Positions 1-8,592 of a stretch of 64,000 bases of DNA are shown piece by piece. The notes beneath the pieces were generated by a model. That model did not search any database, was not told the origin of the DNA, and was given only the letters and a program-made list of their open reading frames with translations. Positions within the stretch are counted from its first letter, which is position 1; each line of letters opens with the position of its first letter. The position numbers and the translations under genes were made by a program. Source of the stretch: Paenibacillus brevis (GTDB taxonomy: Bacteria; Bacillota; Bacilli; Paenibacillales; Paenibacillaceae); contig NZ_JAHLQJ010000003.1 in assembly GCF_018919145.1 (NCBI RefSeq), forward strand, positions 248,001 to 312,000, in the 5' to 3' direction.

Positions 1-333
1 TGGACGCGTAAAGCGGTAGAATTGCTGGAAGAAATTAAACAGCTTCGGTGTGAAGACACTCTGGCGAGGGAATGGTTGACGCGTGCGGCACAAGTTACCG
101 ATACGAATGCAGCCTTCTTCGACCCTGCTCATGCCTTTGCAGGCTGCATCCCAGGCATTCATGAGGTGCTTGTAAGGCAAGGACTTATGAAGGGGATCTG
201 GTGCCTGAACCCTGCGGAGCAGCTTTCTCCTGGTCAAAGTGAAGAGATCGATCGGGTCTATTCGCAGTATCCTCAACTCAATGACGATGAGTTCGTCGCT
301 GCGGGCTTGCAGCAGTGGCGCTCTTTTTCATAG
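1..333 (+). CDS. C-terminal part of a dihydrodipicolinate-synthase-like aldolase/lyase (5' truncated)
   Basis: The reading frame is open from the first base (W-T-R-K-A-V-E...) to TAG at 331-333, so the gene begins before the window and only 110 codons are present. The visible residues include PAHAFAGCIPGIHEVL, then GIWCLNPAEQLSPGQ and a terminal YPQLNDDEF. From memory these resemble the C-terminal helices of Paenibacillus proteins annotated as dihydrodipicolinate synthase family (class I, Schiff-base-forming pyruvate aldolases). The catalytic lysine and the barrel lie upstream and cannot be checked. The next gene, sdaAB, starts 5 bp after the stop, so the two are probably co-transcribed. A TTG at 22 lies inside this frame and is not a real start. 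The family call is moderate and the substrate is unknown. Confidence 0.6.
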   Translation, partial: WTRKAVELLEEIKQLRCEDTLAREWLTRAAQVTDTNAAFFDPAHAFAGCIPGIHEVLVRQGLMKGIWCLNPAEQLSPGQSEEIDRVYSQYPQLNDDEFVAAGLQQWRSFS

Positions 334-338
334 CGGTT

Positions 339-1022
339 ATGAGGTTCAAGGATGTCTTTTCCATTATAGGACCCAGCATGATCGGGCCCTCCAGTTCACA
401 CACGGCAGGCGCTGTGCGCATTGGCCGAGTGGCCCGGCAAGCGCTGGGCGGCATACCGACGGAAGCAAATATCCGGTTGTACGGTTCTTTTGCCGAGACT
501 TACCGGGGACACGGCACGGACGTTGCGCTGGTTGGCGGGATGCTTGACTTCGCCACGGACGATGAAGCCATTCCTGACGCTTTCCATCATGCGGAGCAAG
601 CGGGCTTAAATATACAACTATACACTGAGAAGAAGCCGGTACCTCATCCTAATACAGTAGACCTGTTGCTTCGGAGTCAAGCGGATGCGATCTCCATTCA
701 GGGCTGCTCCATCGGCGGAGGCAATATTGAAATCTTGAAGGTGAATCGTTTTCCTGTGAAATTTACGGCGATGCAGCCTACACTGCTTATTTTTCATACG
801 GATCGGCCGGGTATGGTTGCGGAAATGTCCGGTGTCCTGCGAAGGGCAGGGGTAAACATTGGACTGATGCAGGTTGTTCGGGAATCCAGGCATGGTAAGG
901 CTCTGACGGTAATAGAGTGCGATCAGCCTCCTGGAGGGACAGTTCTGAGCAAAATTGGCCGAATGGAGAGCGTAAGCAAAGTACGTGTGATCGATCTTAT
1001 AGGAGAGGGCGGGAGAGCATGA
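339..1022 (+). CDS. sdaAB: L-serine dehydratase, beta subunit
   Basis: This 227-aa protein begins MRFKDVFSIIGPSMIGPSSSHTAGAVRIG, the hallmark N-terminus of the beta chain of the iron-sulfur L-serine dehydratases (L-serine to pyruvate and ammonia). SSSHTAGA is the conserved substrate/cluster-facing loop. The C-terminal third (about residues 150-215, TDRPGMVAEMSGVLRRAGVN) is an ACT domain, a common amino-acid-sensing module. A GTG at 315 lies in frame, but the ATG at 339 gives the family N-terminus, so I chose it. The stop overlaps the sdaAA start (ATGA at 1019-1022), which indicates translational coupling of the two subunits, as in Bacillus. The ribosome site before this ATG is poor, so translation may depend on the upstream gene. 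Confidence 0.93.
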   Translation: MRFKDVFSIIGPSMIGPSSSHTAGAVRIGRVARQALGGIPTEANIRLYGSFAETYRGHGTDVALVGGMLDFATDDEAIPDAFHHAEQAGLNIQLYTEKKPVPHPNTVDLLLRSQADAISIQGCSIGGGNIEILKVNRFPVKFTAMQPTLLIFHTDRPGMVAEMSGVLRRAGVNIGLMQVVRESRHGKALTVIECDQPPGGTVLSKIGRMESVSKVRVIDLIGEGGRA

Positions 1023-1906
1023 GATTTTCCAGTTTACTTGAGCTTGGGAAATTATGCGAAGATGAGTCGATGTCCATCGGGCAATTGATGATTACGGAGC
1101 AGGCAAGGGAATCCGAACAGAGCAGCGAGGCCGTATTTGAGCAGATGGCAGGTTATTATGGGGTGATGAAGGAAGCGGTTCAGAAAGGTCTTATGGACAA
1201 ACCGAATTCGCGCAGCGGATTGACGGGTGGGGATGCGGGGCGAGTGAAGGCCTATGCCGATCATAAAGTCCCCTCGCTGGGCATCGTGGCTGCTCGTGCG
1301 TTGAGCTACGCATTAGCCGTTTCTGAAGTGAACGCCTCCATGGGCCGAATTATTGCTACCCCGACAGCAGGGTCGTGCGGTATCATCCCTGGGGTCTTCG
1401 TCAGTATGCAAGAACGGTTTGGATGGGAAGATGAGTTGCTCGTGCACGGTTTGTTTGCCGCCGGAGCTATCGGATATGTGATTGCCAATAATTCGTTTAT
1501 CTCTGGGGCGGAAGGTGGTTGTCAAGCAGAGGTTGGCTCCGCCATCGGGATGGCAGCGGGGGCGCTGACCGAGATGCGGGGCGGTACACCGGAGCAAGCC
1601 ATTCACGCTGTAGGGCTGGCACTCAAGAATTGTCTGGGCCTGATCTGTGATCCGGTGGCGGGACTAGTTGAGATCCCCTGCATTGTGCGAAACGGCTTTG
1701 GTGCGGTGACAGCTCTTGCAGCCGCGGATATGGCCCTTGCTGGTGTGACCAGCGTCATTCCTTCCGACGAGGTGATTGGCGTCATGCTGGAAGTCGGAAG
1801 CAATATGCCTGAAAGGCACCGGGAGACGGCCAAGGGAGGCTTGGCTCAGACGCCGACGGGCCGTAAGATCATGAAGGAATTGGATCGGAAGGGGCCATCG
1901 ACATGA
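1019..1906 (+). CDS. sdaAA: L-serine dehydratase, alpha (catalytic) subunit
   Basis: This 295-aa protein is the Fe-S catalytic chain that pairs with SdaAB to deaminate L-serine to pyruvate in the cytosol. Cluster/active-site cysteines are visible in PTAGSCGIIPG (C120), EGGCQAEVGSA (C168) and CDPVAGLVEIPC (C210, C221). The start at 1019 gives MRFSSLLELGKLC, overlaps the sdaAB stop by 4 bp and has AGGAGAGG upstream. An in-frame upstream extension to 917 would run through the beta subunit and is not credible. The gene end overlaps the following amidohydrolase by 4 bp (ATGA at 1903). This three-gene coupling suggests amino-acid catabolism as the common purpose. Confidence 0.95.
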   Translation: MRFSSLLELGKLCEDESMSIGQLMITEQARESEQSSEAVFEQMAGYYGVMKEAVQKGLMDKPNSRSGLTGGDAGRVKAYADHKVPSLGIVAARALSYALAVSEVNASMGRIIATPTAGSCGIIPGVFVSMQERFGWEDELLVHGLFAAGAIGYVIANNSFISGAEGGCQAEVGSAIGMAAGALTEMRGGTPEQAIHAVGLALKNCLGLICDPVAGLVEIPCIVRNGFGAVTALAAADMALAGVTSVIPSDEVIGVMLEVGSNMPERHRETAKGGLAQTPTGRKIMKELDRKGPST

Positions 1907-3105
1907 GCAGGCTGCTTGATCTTGCCCATGAGCACGCAGACAAGTGGACCTGGTTCCGCCGGGAGCTTCACCGTTATCCCGAACGGAGTCTGGAGGAAAA
2001 GGAAACGGCGCGAAGAATCAGAGAGCAGCTTGACCACATGGGGATTTCCTATCGCTCAGATGTCGGCGGATACGGAATCGTGGCGGAAATCTCTGGAGGA
2101 CAGCCAGGACCGACTATCGCTTTACGCGCTGATATGGATGCGCTCCCGATTCAGGAGCAGACGGATTTGGCTTTTGCCTCGGAGAATCCCGGCCTAATGC
2201 ATGCTTGCGGCCATGACGCCCATACGGCGATACTGCTGGGAGCTATTGAACTATTGGCAGGAGAGCGATTTGCGGGAACAGTGCGCTGCTTGTTCCAGCC
2301 AGCCGAAGAAGTGAACACAGGGGCCAAATCCATGATTGCCGAAAAGGTACTTGAAGGTGTTGCGGAAATTTACGGTTTGCACAATCTGCCCACCTTGCCC
2401 GCAGGCCATGCAGCTACAAGAAGCGGCCCTATGATGGGCTCTGTGGACCGGATTGAAATTGTCCTGGAAGGCAAGGGGGCTCATGGAGCGATCCCGGATC
2501 AAGGCATCGATCCGATTGTGTGTGCGGCTGCGCTTATTCAGTCACTGCAAAGCATCGTCAGCCGGGAGATATCCCCGTTCTCGCCCGTGGTAGTCACGAT
2601 AGGAGCTGTCCATGCCGGGGAAGCGAACAATGTGATTCCGCAGTATTGTCAGCTTGCCGGTACTGTTCGTACCTTCAATGCCGACGTACAGAAGGGGGTG
2701 CCTGCTTCCCTCGAACGTATCGTGCAAGGCATTGCCGCAGCTCATCGCTGTAAGGCAAGCTTGAAATACAATTATCAGGTTCCGGTACTGGTCAATCACG
2801 AACGTCAGGTGCAAGCCGTCGAAGCAGTGATTGAGACAACCCTCGGTTCTTCTTATGACTGTATAGCTGAACCCTTGCTGGCGGGGGAGGATTTCTCTGT
2901 TTATTTGGAGCAAATCCCGGGTTGCTTCTTCTGGTTGGGCTCGGGTCCGGAGAAGGATGCTGAGCAGGCGTTTGGCCTGCATCATCCTCGATTCGAATTA
3001 AACGAAGCGTGCATTCCCGTTGGCATGGCTCTGTTGGCGGGTATCGCATTAAGCAGATTACAACCATCTTCAGGAGGGGCAGACGATGATCTTAGAACCA
3101 TTTGA
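1903..3105 (+). CDS. M20 family amidohydrolase (N-acyl-amino-acid or hippurate hydrolase-like)
   Basis: This 400-aa protein shows the M20D amidohydrolase pattern: RRELHRYPE near the N-terminus, ADMDALPIQE around residue 80, the metal ligands HACGHDAH near residue 105, the paired glutamates in QPAEE, a histidine in GLHN, and GEDFS followed by LHHPRFE near the C-terminus. Family members are cytosolic metallo-enzymes that cleave N-acyl amino acids, N-acetylcysteine conjugates or auxin conjugates; the substrate cannot be told here. It overlaps sdaAA by 4 bp and the next gene by 20 bp, so it belongs to the serine-dehydratase operon. It might release free serine or another amino acid from an acylated form for this pathway; that is inference. 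Confidence 0.88.
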   Translation: MSRLLDLAHEHADKWTWFRRELHRYPERSLEEKETARRIREQLDHMGISYRSDVGGYGIVAEISGGQPGPTIALRADMDALPIQEQTDLAFASENPGLMHACGHDAHTAILLGAIELLAGERFAGTVRCLFQPAEEVNTGAKSMIAEKVLEGVAEIYGLHNLPTLPAGHAATRSGPMMGSVDRIEIVLEGKGAHGAIPDQGIDPIVCAAALIQSLQSIVSREISPFSPVVVTIGAVHAGEANNVIPQYCQLAGTVRTFNADVQKGVPASLERIVQGIAAAHRCKASLKYNYQVPVLVNHERQVQAVEAVIETTLGSSYDCIAEPLLAGEDFSVYLEQIPGCFFWLGSGPEKDAEQAFGLHHPRFELNEACIPVGMALLAGIALSRLQPSSGGADDDLRTI

Positions 3106-4048
3106 AAAGAAGCATGAGGAAGAAATAGTGGCCTTATGGAATGGGGAACTGGGGAAGACATTCCCTATGCAGCTTCGACTCCTTCAGCAAAATTGGACGA
3201 TGGACCCCCGTCTTCTTAAGGAAGGCTCATGGGTTGCCCGGGATACGTTGGGAGGGAGTATCACAGGGTTTGTTGCGTCCAAGCTTGTCCATCCTCAAGA
3301 TGGACGCTTCGGGCTCATTCAAGGGCAGGGCTGGATTTCAGCCCTGCTGGTTGCGTCTGCGCAGAGATATCAAGGCACGGGAGGGCTTCTACTCCGTAAG
3401 GCGGAAGAGGCGCTGCGGAGTGCCGGGGCCAGTCGGATCGCATTGGGCAACGACCTGCATTTAAGAATGTTCCCGGGGATTCCAAGTGAGCTTGAGCAGG
3501 TGAGGCAGTGGTTTGAGCGTAGGGGTTATCTATTTCGGGAAGAGGCCTTTGATTTGCTCAAAACCTATGCGGAGAAGGAACCAACAGATCTGCCTACGTT
3601 AGGCGAAGCATCTATGCGAGTGGCTGTCCCGACTGACCGGGCTGCCTTGACGGAGTTCATGGCCAGATGCTTTCCGGGAACGTGGGATCTTCAGCACTGC
3701 GACTATTGGGAGCGGGGAGGAACAGGGCAAGAGTATGTCCTTCTGGAACAGCAGGGGAAGCTGATAGGCTTCTGTAGAATGAACACGATACACGCCCCAT
3801 TACTCGCGCAAAATGTGTACTGGTCGCCTTTACTTGAAGGCGAGCTTGGAGGAGTGGGTCCCTTGGGCATCGATGAGGCATACCGTGGACATCGATACGG
3901 ATTGTCGATTGTTCAAGGGGCGATTCATTTCTTGAGAACACGCGGGGTCCGTCACATCGTGATTGATACGACCCCGTTTGTGGATTTTTATGGCAAGCTG
4001 GGCTATACGGTTTGGAAAAGCTATGCCAAGTATGATAAGCCGCTTTAG
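3086..4048 (+). CDS. Tandem GNAT N-acetyltransferase
   Basis: This 320-aa protein contains two GNAT-like folds. In the N-terminal half, GWISALLVASAQRYQGTGGLLLRKAEEAL carries the acetyl-CoA-binding R/Q-x-x-G-x-G/A-type turn. In the C-terminal half, VGPLGIDEAYRGHRYG followed by FYGKLGYTVWKSY is a second motif A/B pair. Double-GNAT proteins often keep only one active site; which one is active here cannot be judged. The start at 3086 has CAGGAGGGG about 6 bp upstream, inside the end of the amidohydrolase gene (20-bp overlap). It is the last gene of the operon and ends before a large palindrome shared with the convergent GH20 gene. The acetylated substrate is unknown. Confidence 0.8.
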   Translation: MILEPFEKKHEEEIVALWNGELGKTFPMQLRLLQQNWTMDPRLLKEGSWVARDTLGGSITGFVASKLVHPQDGRFGLIQGQGWISALLVASAQRYQGTGGLLLRKAEEALRSAGASRIALGNDLHLRMFPGIPSELEQVRQWFERRGYLFREEAFDLLKTYAEKEPTDLPTLGEASMRVAVPTDRAALTEFMARCFPGTWDLQHCDYWERGGTGQEYVLLEQQGKLIGFCRMNTIHAPLLAQNVYWSPLLEGELGGVGPLGIDEAYRGHRYGLSIVQGAIHFLRTRGVRHIVIDTTPFVDFYGKLGYTVWKSYAKYDKPL

Positions 4049-4073
4049 ACCGGTGTGGGGCGGCTCAAAAAGC

Positions 4074-4161
4074 GTGGTGAACAAGCTGCCGGAGAGCCGA
4101 TATGGAGCTGAAACAGCGAGTGTAAGCCCATACCGGCCGCAGCCCCCCCATTGTTCACCAC
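4074..4161. terminator. Large palindrome between convergent genes, possible bidirectional terminator
   Basis: GTGGTGAACAA (4074-4084) is perfectly complementary to TTGTTCACCAC (4151-4161). Directly inside it GCTGCCGG (4085-4092) pairs with CCGGCCGCAGC (4133-4143) with a small bulge, and CGATATGG can meet CCATACCG further in. The structure fills nearly the whole gap between the GNAT stop and the GH20 stop. There is no clear T-run on either strand, so a terminator role is likely but unproven; a REP-like repeat is the alternative. Confidence 0.5.
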
Positions 4162-4165
4162 ACTC

Positions 4166-6034
4166 CTAAAGCTCCCCTCCATCAGCGGAATCAGGCTCAG
4201 CAAGCCCGATTTCCTGGTACAACGTCTCCTGTAAATAATCATGCAGATAAAACCGGGACAGAACATAGTGGTCCGCCATATCATTGGGCTGAAAGACGCG
4301 AAGCGCTTCTTCCATGGCCACTCGGGCGCGGCGCAGCCCGACTCGGGTGATTTGGTAATTGTTCATTAGCGATCGCCATTCCGCCTCGCTCTGAGGGGAT
4401 AATTGCCAGCGGTAGATATATTTATGAATGGTTCTGGAGCGGTCGGCAGCGGTCTCAAAATCAAGCATCGCCACAATGAGCTCCGCCGTGCTGCGGTTCT
4501 TGACCACAGCCTCCAATAGCTTTGGCATGGAGGTGTAATAATCCTCATCGTCATAATTCCCCAACAGGCGCTTAGCCATGTCGATCCCTATGCCGTGAAA
4601 GTTCAGCAGGAAACGGTCGATGAATCGGTCCTGCCTAGAGCGCTTCGCGTGCCAGCAGGCGTCCGCGAAGTAAGCCATGGTGTACCACGACGTTTCAAAG
4701 GGGCCGTAAGGTACGCCCAGGCTGAAGACGGCCGTCCAGTTCGTCCCGACCAGGCCGGATAGCTGCTGCCGCGTCGCCGCTTCGCTCCATTGATTGATAT
4801 TCGCCATTCGCTGCTCCACCAGCGGGTAGTTCTGGTCATCTTTGCGGTCGAAGCAACGCACCGATGGAGCGCCCATCACCACGATTCCCATGGCTTGGAG
4901 CTTGGCTGCAAGCGGAGAGACCAAGGCTTCAATGTTCTTGCCATTGTAATGCCAGATCATGACACAGACACGCCGGTCAAGTAGATCAAGCTCCTCGTCA
5001 GAGCAGGCTGCAAGGACATCCTGCCAGATAATCGGCTGTTTGCCTAGATGGCAAGTGTAATCAATCAGCTTGTTCACAAAGTCCAGGAAAGCCCGGTTTC
5101 GGGAGCCGTCATACCGCTCGCGGCATTGGGGACACTCGCATAAACTGTACACTTCGTCACAGCCCAGGTGAAGATAACGGGACCGGGGATGGTGTGCAGC
5201 TACTTCTTCAAGCAACTCCGAGACGAGAGTGAAGGATTCTGCGAGACTGGGGCATAGCTCACCAGTAGACGTTGCTGATTCCCGCAGGTGTTGGTACTCT
5301 TTTCGGCCTAAAATATACTCCAAATGACCAAACGATTGCTGAAGTGGAATCACTTCGATGAAATGTTGCTCTGCGGTCTCCAACAACTGCTCCAGATGAT
5401 GGTTGGATAGGGCATGACTTGGGTGACGGAAGTCGGGATGCCGGGAGAACGGAAATTTATCTTCATATTCCACCAGCAGAGCATTGGCCTTGAAGGATGC
5501 CAGTATGGGAATATAGTCGATCAGCAGTTCAGGCTTGGAGAACGTCTGCCGCAGATCATAGTTCATACAACGCAGTGGAACATCGGGCCAATCTGTAATA
5601 TCGGTAGCGGAGAGCGGCCTACCAGAGTCCAGTAATTGCCGCAGGGTATGCAAGCCATAGAAGAGGCCCGCAGCATCATGGGCACCGATGAATACCGATG
5701 ACTTCCGAATCGCCAACCTATAGCCTTCGGCTGGTAGTTCTTCTACAGAGAATGGAGTCTCCTTAAGGAAGAATTGCAACTCTTCGCCCAGGGAGTGATC
5801 CGGCCCCCACAGTAACATATAAGCAAAGGGGGAAGCCTCCGTCAGTTCCGCCCATAACGCTGAGAGGGTTAACTCCTGGATCCATACCTGATCAGGGAAC
5901 AGAAGCCGCCCCGCCTTGAGCAGCCGTGGGTCCGGGTCGGGGCCCACCAGTATGAAAGGACAACCTTCGTCCAGTGCAAATGGTTCCTCTTCATAGTCCA
6001 TCCAACGTTGCACAAGCGGAAGTGTAGGGTTCAT
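4166..6034 (-). CDS. Family GH20 beta-N-acetylhexosaminidase, cytoplasmic
   Basis: This 622-aa protein has an alpha/beta N-terminal domain (about 1-145, ending AAGLFYGLHTLRQLL, typical of the GH20b domain) followed by a TIM barrel starting near DVPLRCMNYDLRQTFSK. The conserved acid pair is visible as D293-E294 in YLHLGCDEVYSLCECPQC: aspartate orienting the substrate N-acetyl group and glutamate as general acid. GH20 enzymes remove terminal GlcNAc or GalNAc by substrate-assisted catalysis. There is no signal peptide, so it should act on imported oligosaccharides. I chose the ATG at 6034 because AAGGAGGAATTGTC lies just upstream; a 52-codon upstream extension would overlap the preceding gene and lacks a ribosome site. 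It sits 46 bp after the AraC-type regulator and is probably co-transcribed with it. Confidence 0.88.
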   Translation of the reverse strand: MNPTLPLVQRWMDYEEEPFALDEGCPFILVGPDPDPRLLKAGRLLFPDQVWIQELTLSALWAELTEASPFAYMLLWGPDHSLGEELQFFLKETPFSVEELPAEGYRLAIRKSSVFIGAHDAAGLFYGLHTLRQLLDSGRPLSATDITDWPDVPLRCMNYDLRQTFSKPELLIDYIPILASFKANALLVEYEDKFPFSRHPDFRHPSHALSNHHLEQLLETAEQHFIEVIPLQQSFGHLEYILGRKEYQHLRESATSTGELCPSLAESFTLVSELLEEVAAHHPRSRYLHLGCDEVYSLCECPQCRERYDGSRNRAFLDFVNKLIDYTCHLGKQPIIWQDVLAACSDEELDLLDRRVCVMIWHYNGKNIEALVSPLAAKLQAMGIVVMGAPSVRCFDRKDDQNYPLVEQRMANINQWSEAATRQQLSGLVGTNWTAVFSLGVPYGPFETSWYTMAYFADACWHAKRSRQDRFIDRFLLNFHGIGIDMAKRLLGNYDDEDYYTSMPKLLEAVVKNRSTAELIVAMLDFETAADRSRTIHKYIYRWQLSPQSEAEWRSLMNNYQITRVGLRRARVAMEEALRVFQPNDMADHYVLSRFYLHDYLQETLYQEIGLAEPDSADGGEL

Positions 6035-6080
6035 GACAATTCCTCCTTCATAGCGCCTCTGGCTATGGGAAGCCGCAGGC

Positions 6081-8360
6081 TTACTTCTTCCATTGATGAT
6101 GCCTCCGGAATTCACCCGGGGTAACCCCTGTATGACGCTTGAACACACGATTAAACGAAGCAACCGTGTAATAGCCGACCAGCGCAGCAATCTCCTGAAT
6201 CTTCAGGTCCGTCTCCCTCAGCATCTCGGTGGCTTTACGCATACGGACAGAGAGCACATAATCGCTAAAATTGGTCCCTGTCTTTTCCTTGTAATAGGTC
6301 GACAGGTAGGAGCCGGTGATACCGATTTTGCCTGCGATCATATCCAGGGACAGATCTTCTCCGTAATGAGCTTCCACATATTCCGTCACGAATTTAGTGA
6401 TGATGTCCGCTTCAGATTTCTTGGCCTGAATCGCTGCCGCTGACTTCGATAAAAAGCTCTGGAAGAAATCCTTATACTGCTGAAGGGTATAGCAGGATTT
6501 GAGAAGATCATACGGCGATCTGCCTCCAGCCAGATTGTTAAATGAAATATTTTGGGCGTACATAATCTTGATGGTCCGGTTCACTACATCCTTGGAGAAA
6601 TCCTGGAATTGCTGAGCCAAAGCCCCGGCATTCTCCAGTTCCTCAAGCAGTCTGTTCACCAGTGGAATCGTGATCTCGTCACAACCGGATTGCAGGTTGG
6701 CAGTCAATTCTTGCTCTTCGGCGGGGGATGGGATCATCAGCGAAGGTTGAGGAGTCCACTCCTCGATAACCTGTATGTCCTCTCCTAATCTGCGTTGCTT
6801 GATTAAATCCAGTACGTTCTGATAGGTTTCGGCAAAGTCGGCGGAACGATGACGGATGGGACTCATAGCAATGGTGAAGTTGCAATAAGGAATATCCTTA
6901 TCCAGCAGTTGGACCAGGCCGTCCAGATCATCCGGCTTCTCCTTGGTGCTCTTATCCTTCACGAATAAAATAGATAAGATTTGGTCCTTCTCCAGTTGGA
7001 AGGTCAGCGAGTTGGTATATACGCTGGAGAAATGAGCGCTGATCAACTCCTTGTACATATTGAAAGCCCGCTGAGGGGCATTCGCAATTTCAGCAGCGAA
7101 CCGCTCCTTGAACTCGATCTGGGACAGAACGAGGCGATAGGGTCCATCCGTATCGATCGGGGCGGGGAGAAGCTCTCCACTTCCATGTATTTTTTTCAAC
7201 CTCATCATATAAGAGAGCTGTTGCAGCAAATTGTTTTTCGCCTGCAAATCCTGCTGGTACTCATCCTTGGAACGCGACAGGTCGCTTAATGTGTTATGCA
7301 GCAAGTTAAATTCGCGAATTCTACTGCTTTTACTTATGGGAACGCTTACGTTATTCAAAGGCTGGATGGACCGAATCATATTGGCCAGCGGATTGTGAAA
7401 CCGTTTGGAGAACCAATAAGACACGGACAGGCCAATCAGCAGGGAGATGATCAGCAAGGTGCCTATTGTCAGGTTCAGCCGATGAAGCTGCTGGGTCAGC
7501 CCTTTGTCTGACACGACCTCGAAGTAGGTATAACCGGTTTCCATACCCGTTTGATAGAAGTAATAATGATCCTTAATTTTGCTGTAGCCTGTACCTTTCT
7601 TTTCCAGAGCAGCGGGTGGCAGTACAAATTTATCAGAGGAGAAGATGATTTGCTGATTTCGGTCTACGATAAAGAAGCTGCTATCCGGCTTGGGCTGATG
7701 GAACGCGGCATAGATTTTGCTGCCATCCAGCAAGGCAATAAAAGCAAATTCATGATCAAAAGCGCCCTTGACCAGTATGGGCATAAAATTGCCTAGAGGC
7801 TCCTGACGGAATGCGGTTGCGGAACTGAATGGAGCGGCAGGGTAGATATGAAAGCTCTCGTCTCCGTTCATCTCCTTGCTCCAGAAATCTGCAGTGTATG
7901 TTGAATGTGTATAAAATTTGGAGAACATCGTGTCAGCATTGCGGGTTCCATCCCGCTCGATAATGAAGTCGTCATCCCTGAAGTAATAGATGATATTATC
8001 CAGGAACAATTGGGTATTACTCAGGTTGTGCTGCAGTGTCTTCTGGACCCGTATAACCACGTCATAGCGATGCATCGGACTGTCACTTTTGAGAATTTCT
8101 GTGTCGCTGTCGAACAGATAGCCCAGCATGAAGCTGCGGACTAGCTTGATATGCTTCTCATAATTAGAAGCCGTCGAGTTTAAGTTCAGACTGCTGTTCA
8201 AAATGACTTCCTTCTTAATCGTATTGCTAAAGAAGTTGTAAGCGAGCATATTGATGGACACTAGTAGCACGATAATCACAATAAAACTGCCAAATAACGT
8301 GTAGAACAGCGACAATTGATTTTTGGCGGTGCCCCTCATTGACTTTGCCATCCATTTCAT
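6081..8360 (-). CDS. Membrane-anchored AraC-family regulator with extracytoplasmic sensor
   Basis: This 759-aa protein has a hydrophobic helix at about residues 19-40, an outside domain of roughly 250 residues, a second membrane helix near residue 300, a cytoplasmic linker, and a C-terminal AraC double helix-turn-helix (last ~95 residues, IAGKIGITGSYLSTYYKEKTG ... GYYTVASFNRVFKRHTG). This single-chain layout is common in Paenibacillus beside glycan loci and likely senses an extracellular sugar directly, with no kinase or receiver. The ATG at 8360 has AAAGGAATAATCCCA upstream. It heads the GH20 operon and is divergent from the Gfo/Idh/MocA-GH3-ABC operon, so both units are likely targets. Confidence 0.88.
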   Translation of the reverse strand: MKWMAKSMRGTAKNQLSLFYTLFGSFIVIIVLLVSINMLAYNFFSNTIKKEVILNSSLNLNSTASNYEKHIKLVRSFMLGYLFDSDTEILKSDSPMHRYDVVIRVQKTLQHNLSNTQLFLDNIIYYFRDDDFIIERDGTRNADTMFSKFYTHSTYTADFWSKEMNGDESFHIYPAAPFSSATAFRQEPLGNFMPILVKGAFDHEFAFIALLDGSKIYAAFHQPKPDSSFFIVDRNQQIIFSSDKFVLPPAALEKKGTGYSKIKDHYYFYQTGMETGYTYFEVVSDKGLTQQLHRLNLTIGTLLIISLLIGLSVSYWFSKRFHNPLANMIRSIQPLNNVSVPISKSSRIREFNLLHNTLSDLSRSKDEYQQDLQAKNNLLQQLSYMMRLKKIHGSGELLPAPIDTDGPYRLVLSQIEFKERFAAEIANAPQRAFNMYKELISAHFSSVYTNSLTFQLEKDQILSILFVKDKSTKEKPDDLDGLVQLLDKDIPYCNFTIAMSPIRHRSADFAETYQNVLDLIKQRRLGEDIQVIEEWTPQPSLMIPSPAEEQELTANLQSGCDEITIPLVNRLLEELENAGALAQQFQDFSKDVVNRTIKIMYAQNISFNNLAGGRSPYDLLKSCYTLQQYKDFFQSFLSKSAAAIQAKKSEADIITKFVTEYVEAHYGEDLSLDMIAGKIGITGSYLSTYYKEKTGTNFSDYVLSVRMRKATEMLRETDLKIQEIAALVGYYTVASFNRVFKRHTGVTPGEFRRHHQWKK

Positions 8361-8408
8361 TGGGATTATTCCTTTCTCTTGATCGTTATCACCCTAGCCG
8401 TGAATTCT

Positions 8409-8438
8409 AGTATAGTACCATGTTAGGTTTTCTCACAA
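8409..8438 (-). promoter_or_regulatory. Sigma-A-like promoter for the AraC/GH20 operon
   Basis: Read on the minus strand there is TTGTGA (8438-8433), an 18-bp spacer and TATACT (8414-8409), about 50 bp before the regulator start. The divergent gap 8361-8592 also holds a plus-strand extended -10 (TGT-TATGAT, 8552-8560) followed by the short dyad ATGATT/AATCAT (8556-8574), which may serve the 8593 operon. These are motif matches only. Confidence 0.45.
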
Positions 8439-8592
8439 TACTCATCCCTCTGGAAACTTATCCGTTTTCAAGATTTTAAATGAATTTGGTCAATGAACGA
8501 AAGATTTGTGAAGAAATGAAAAATATCCTCATGGTCTCTCTGCAAATCTGTTGTTATGATTTCTCTCGAATCATGATAGGGAGGTGATCGAG

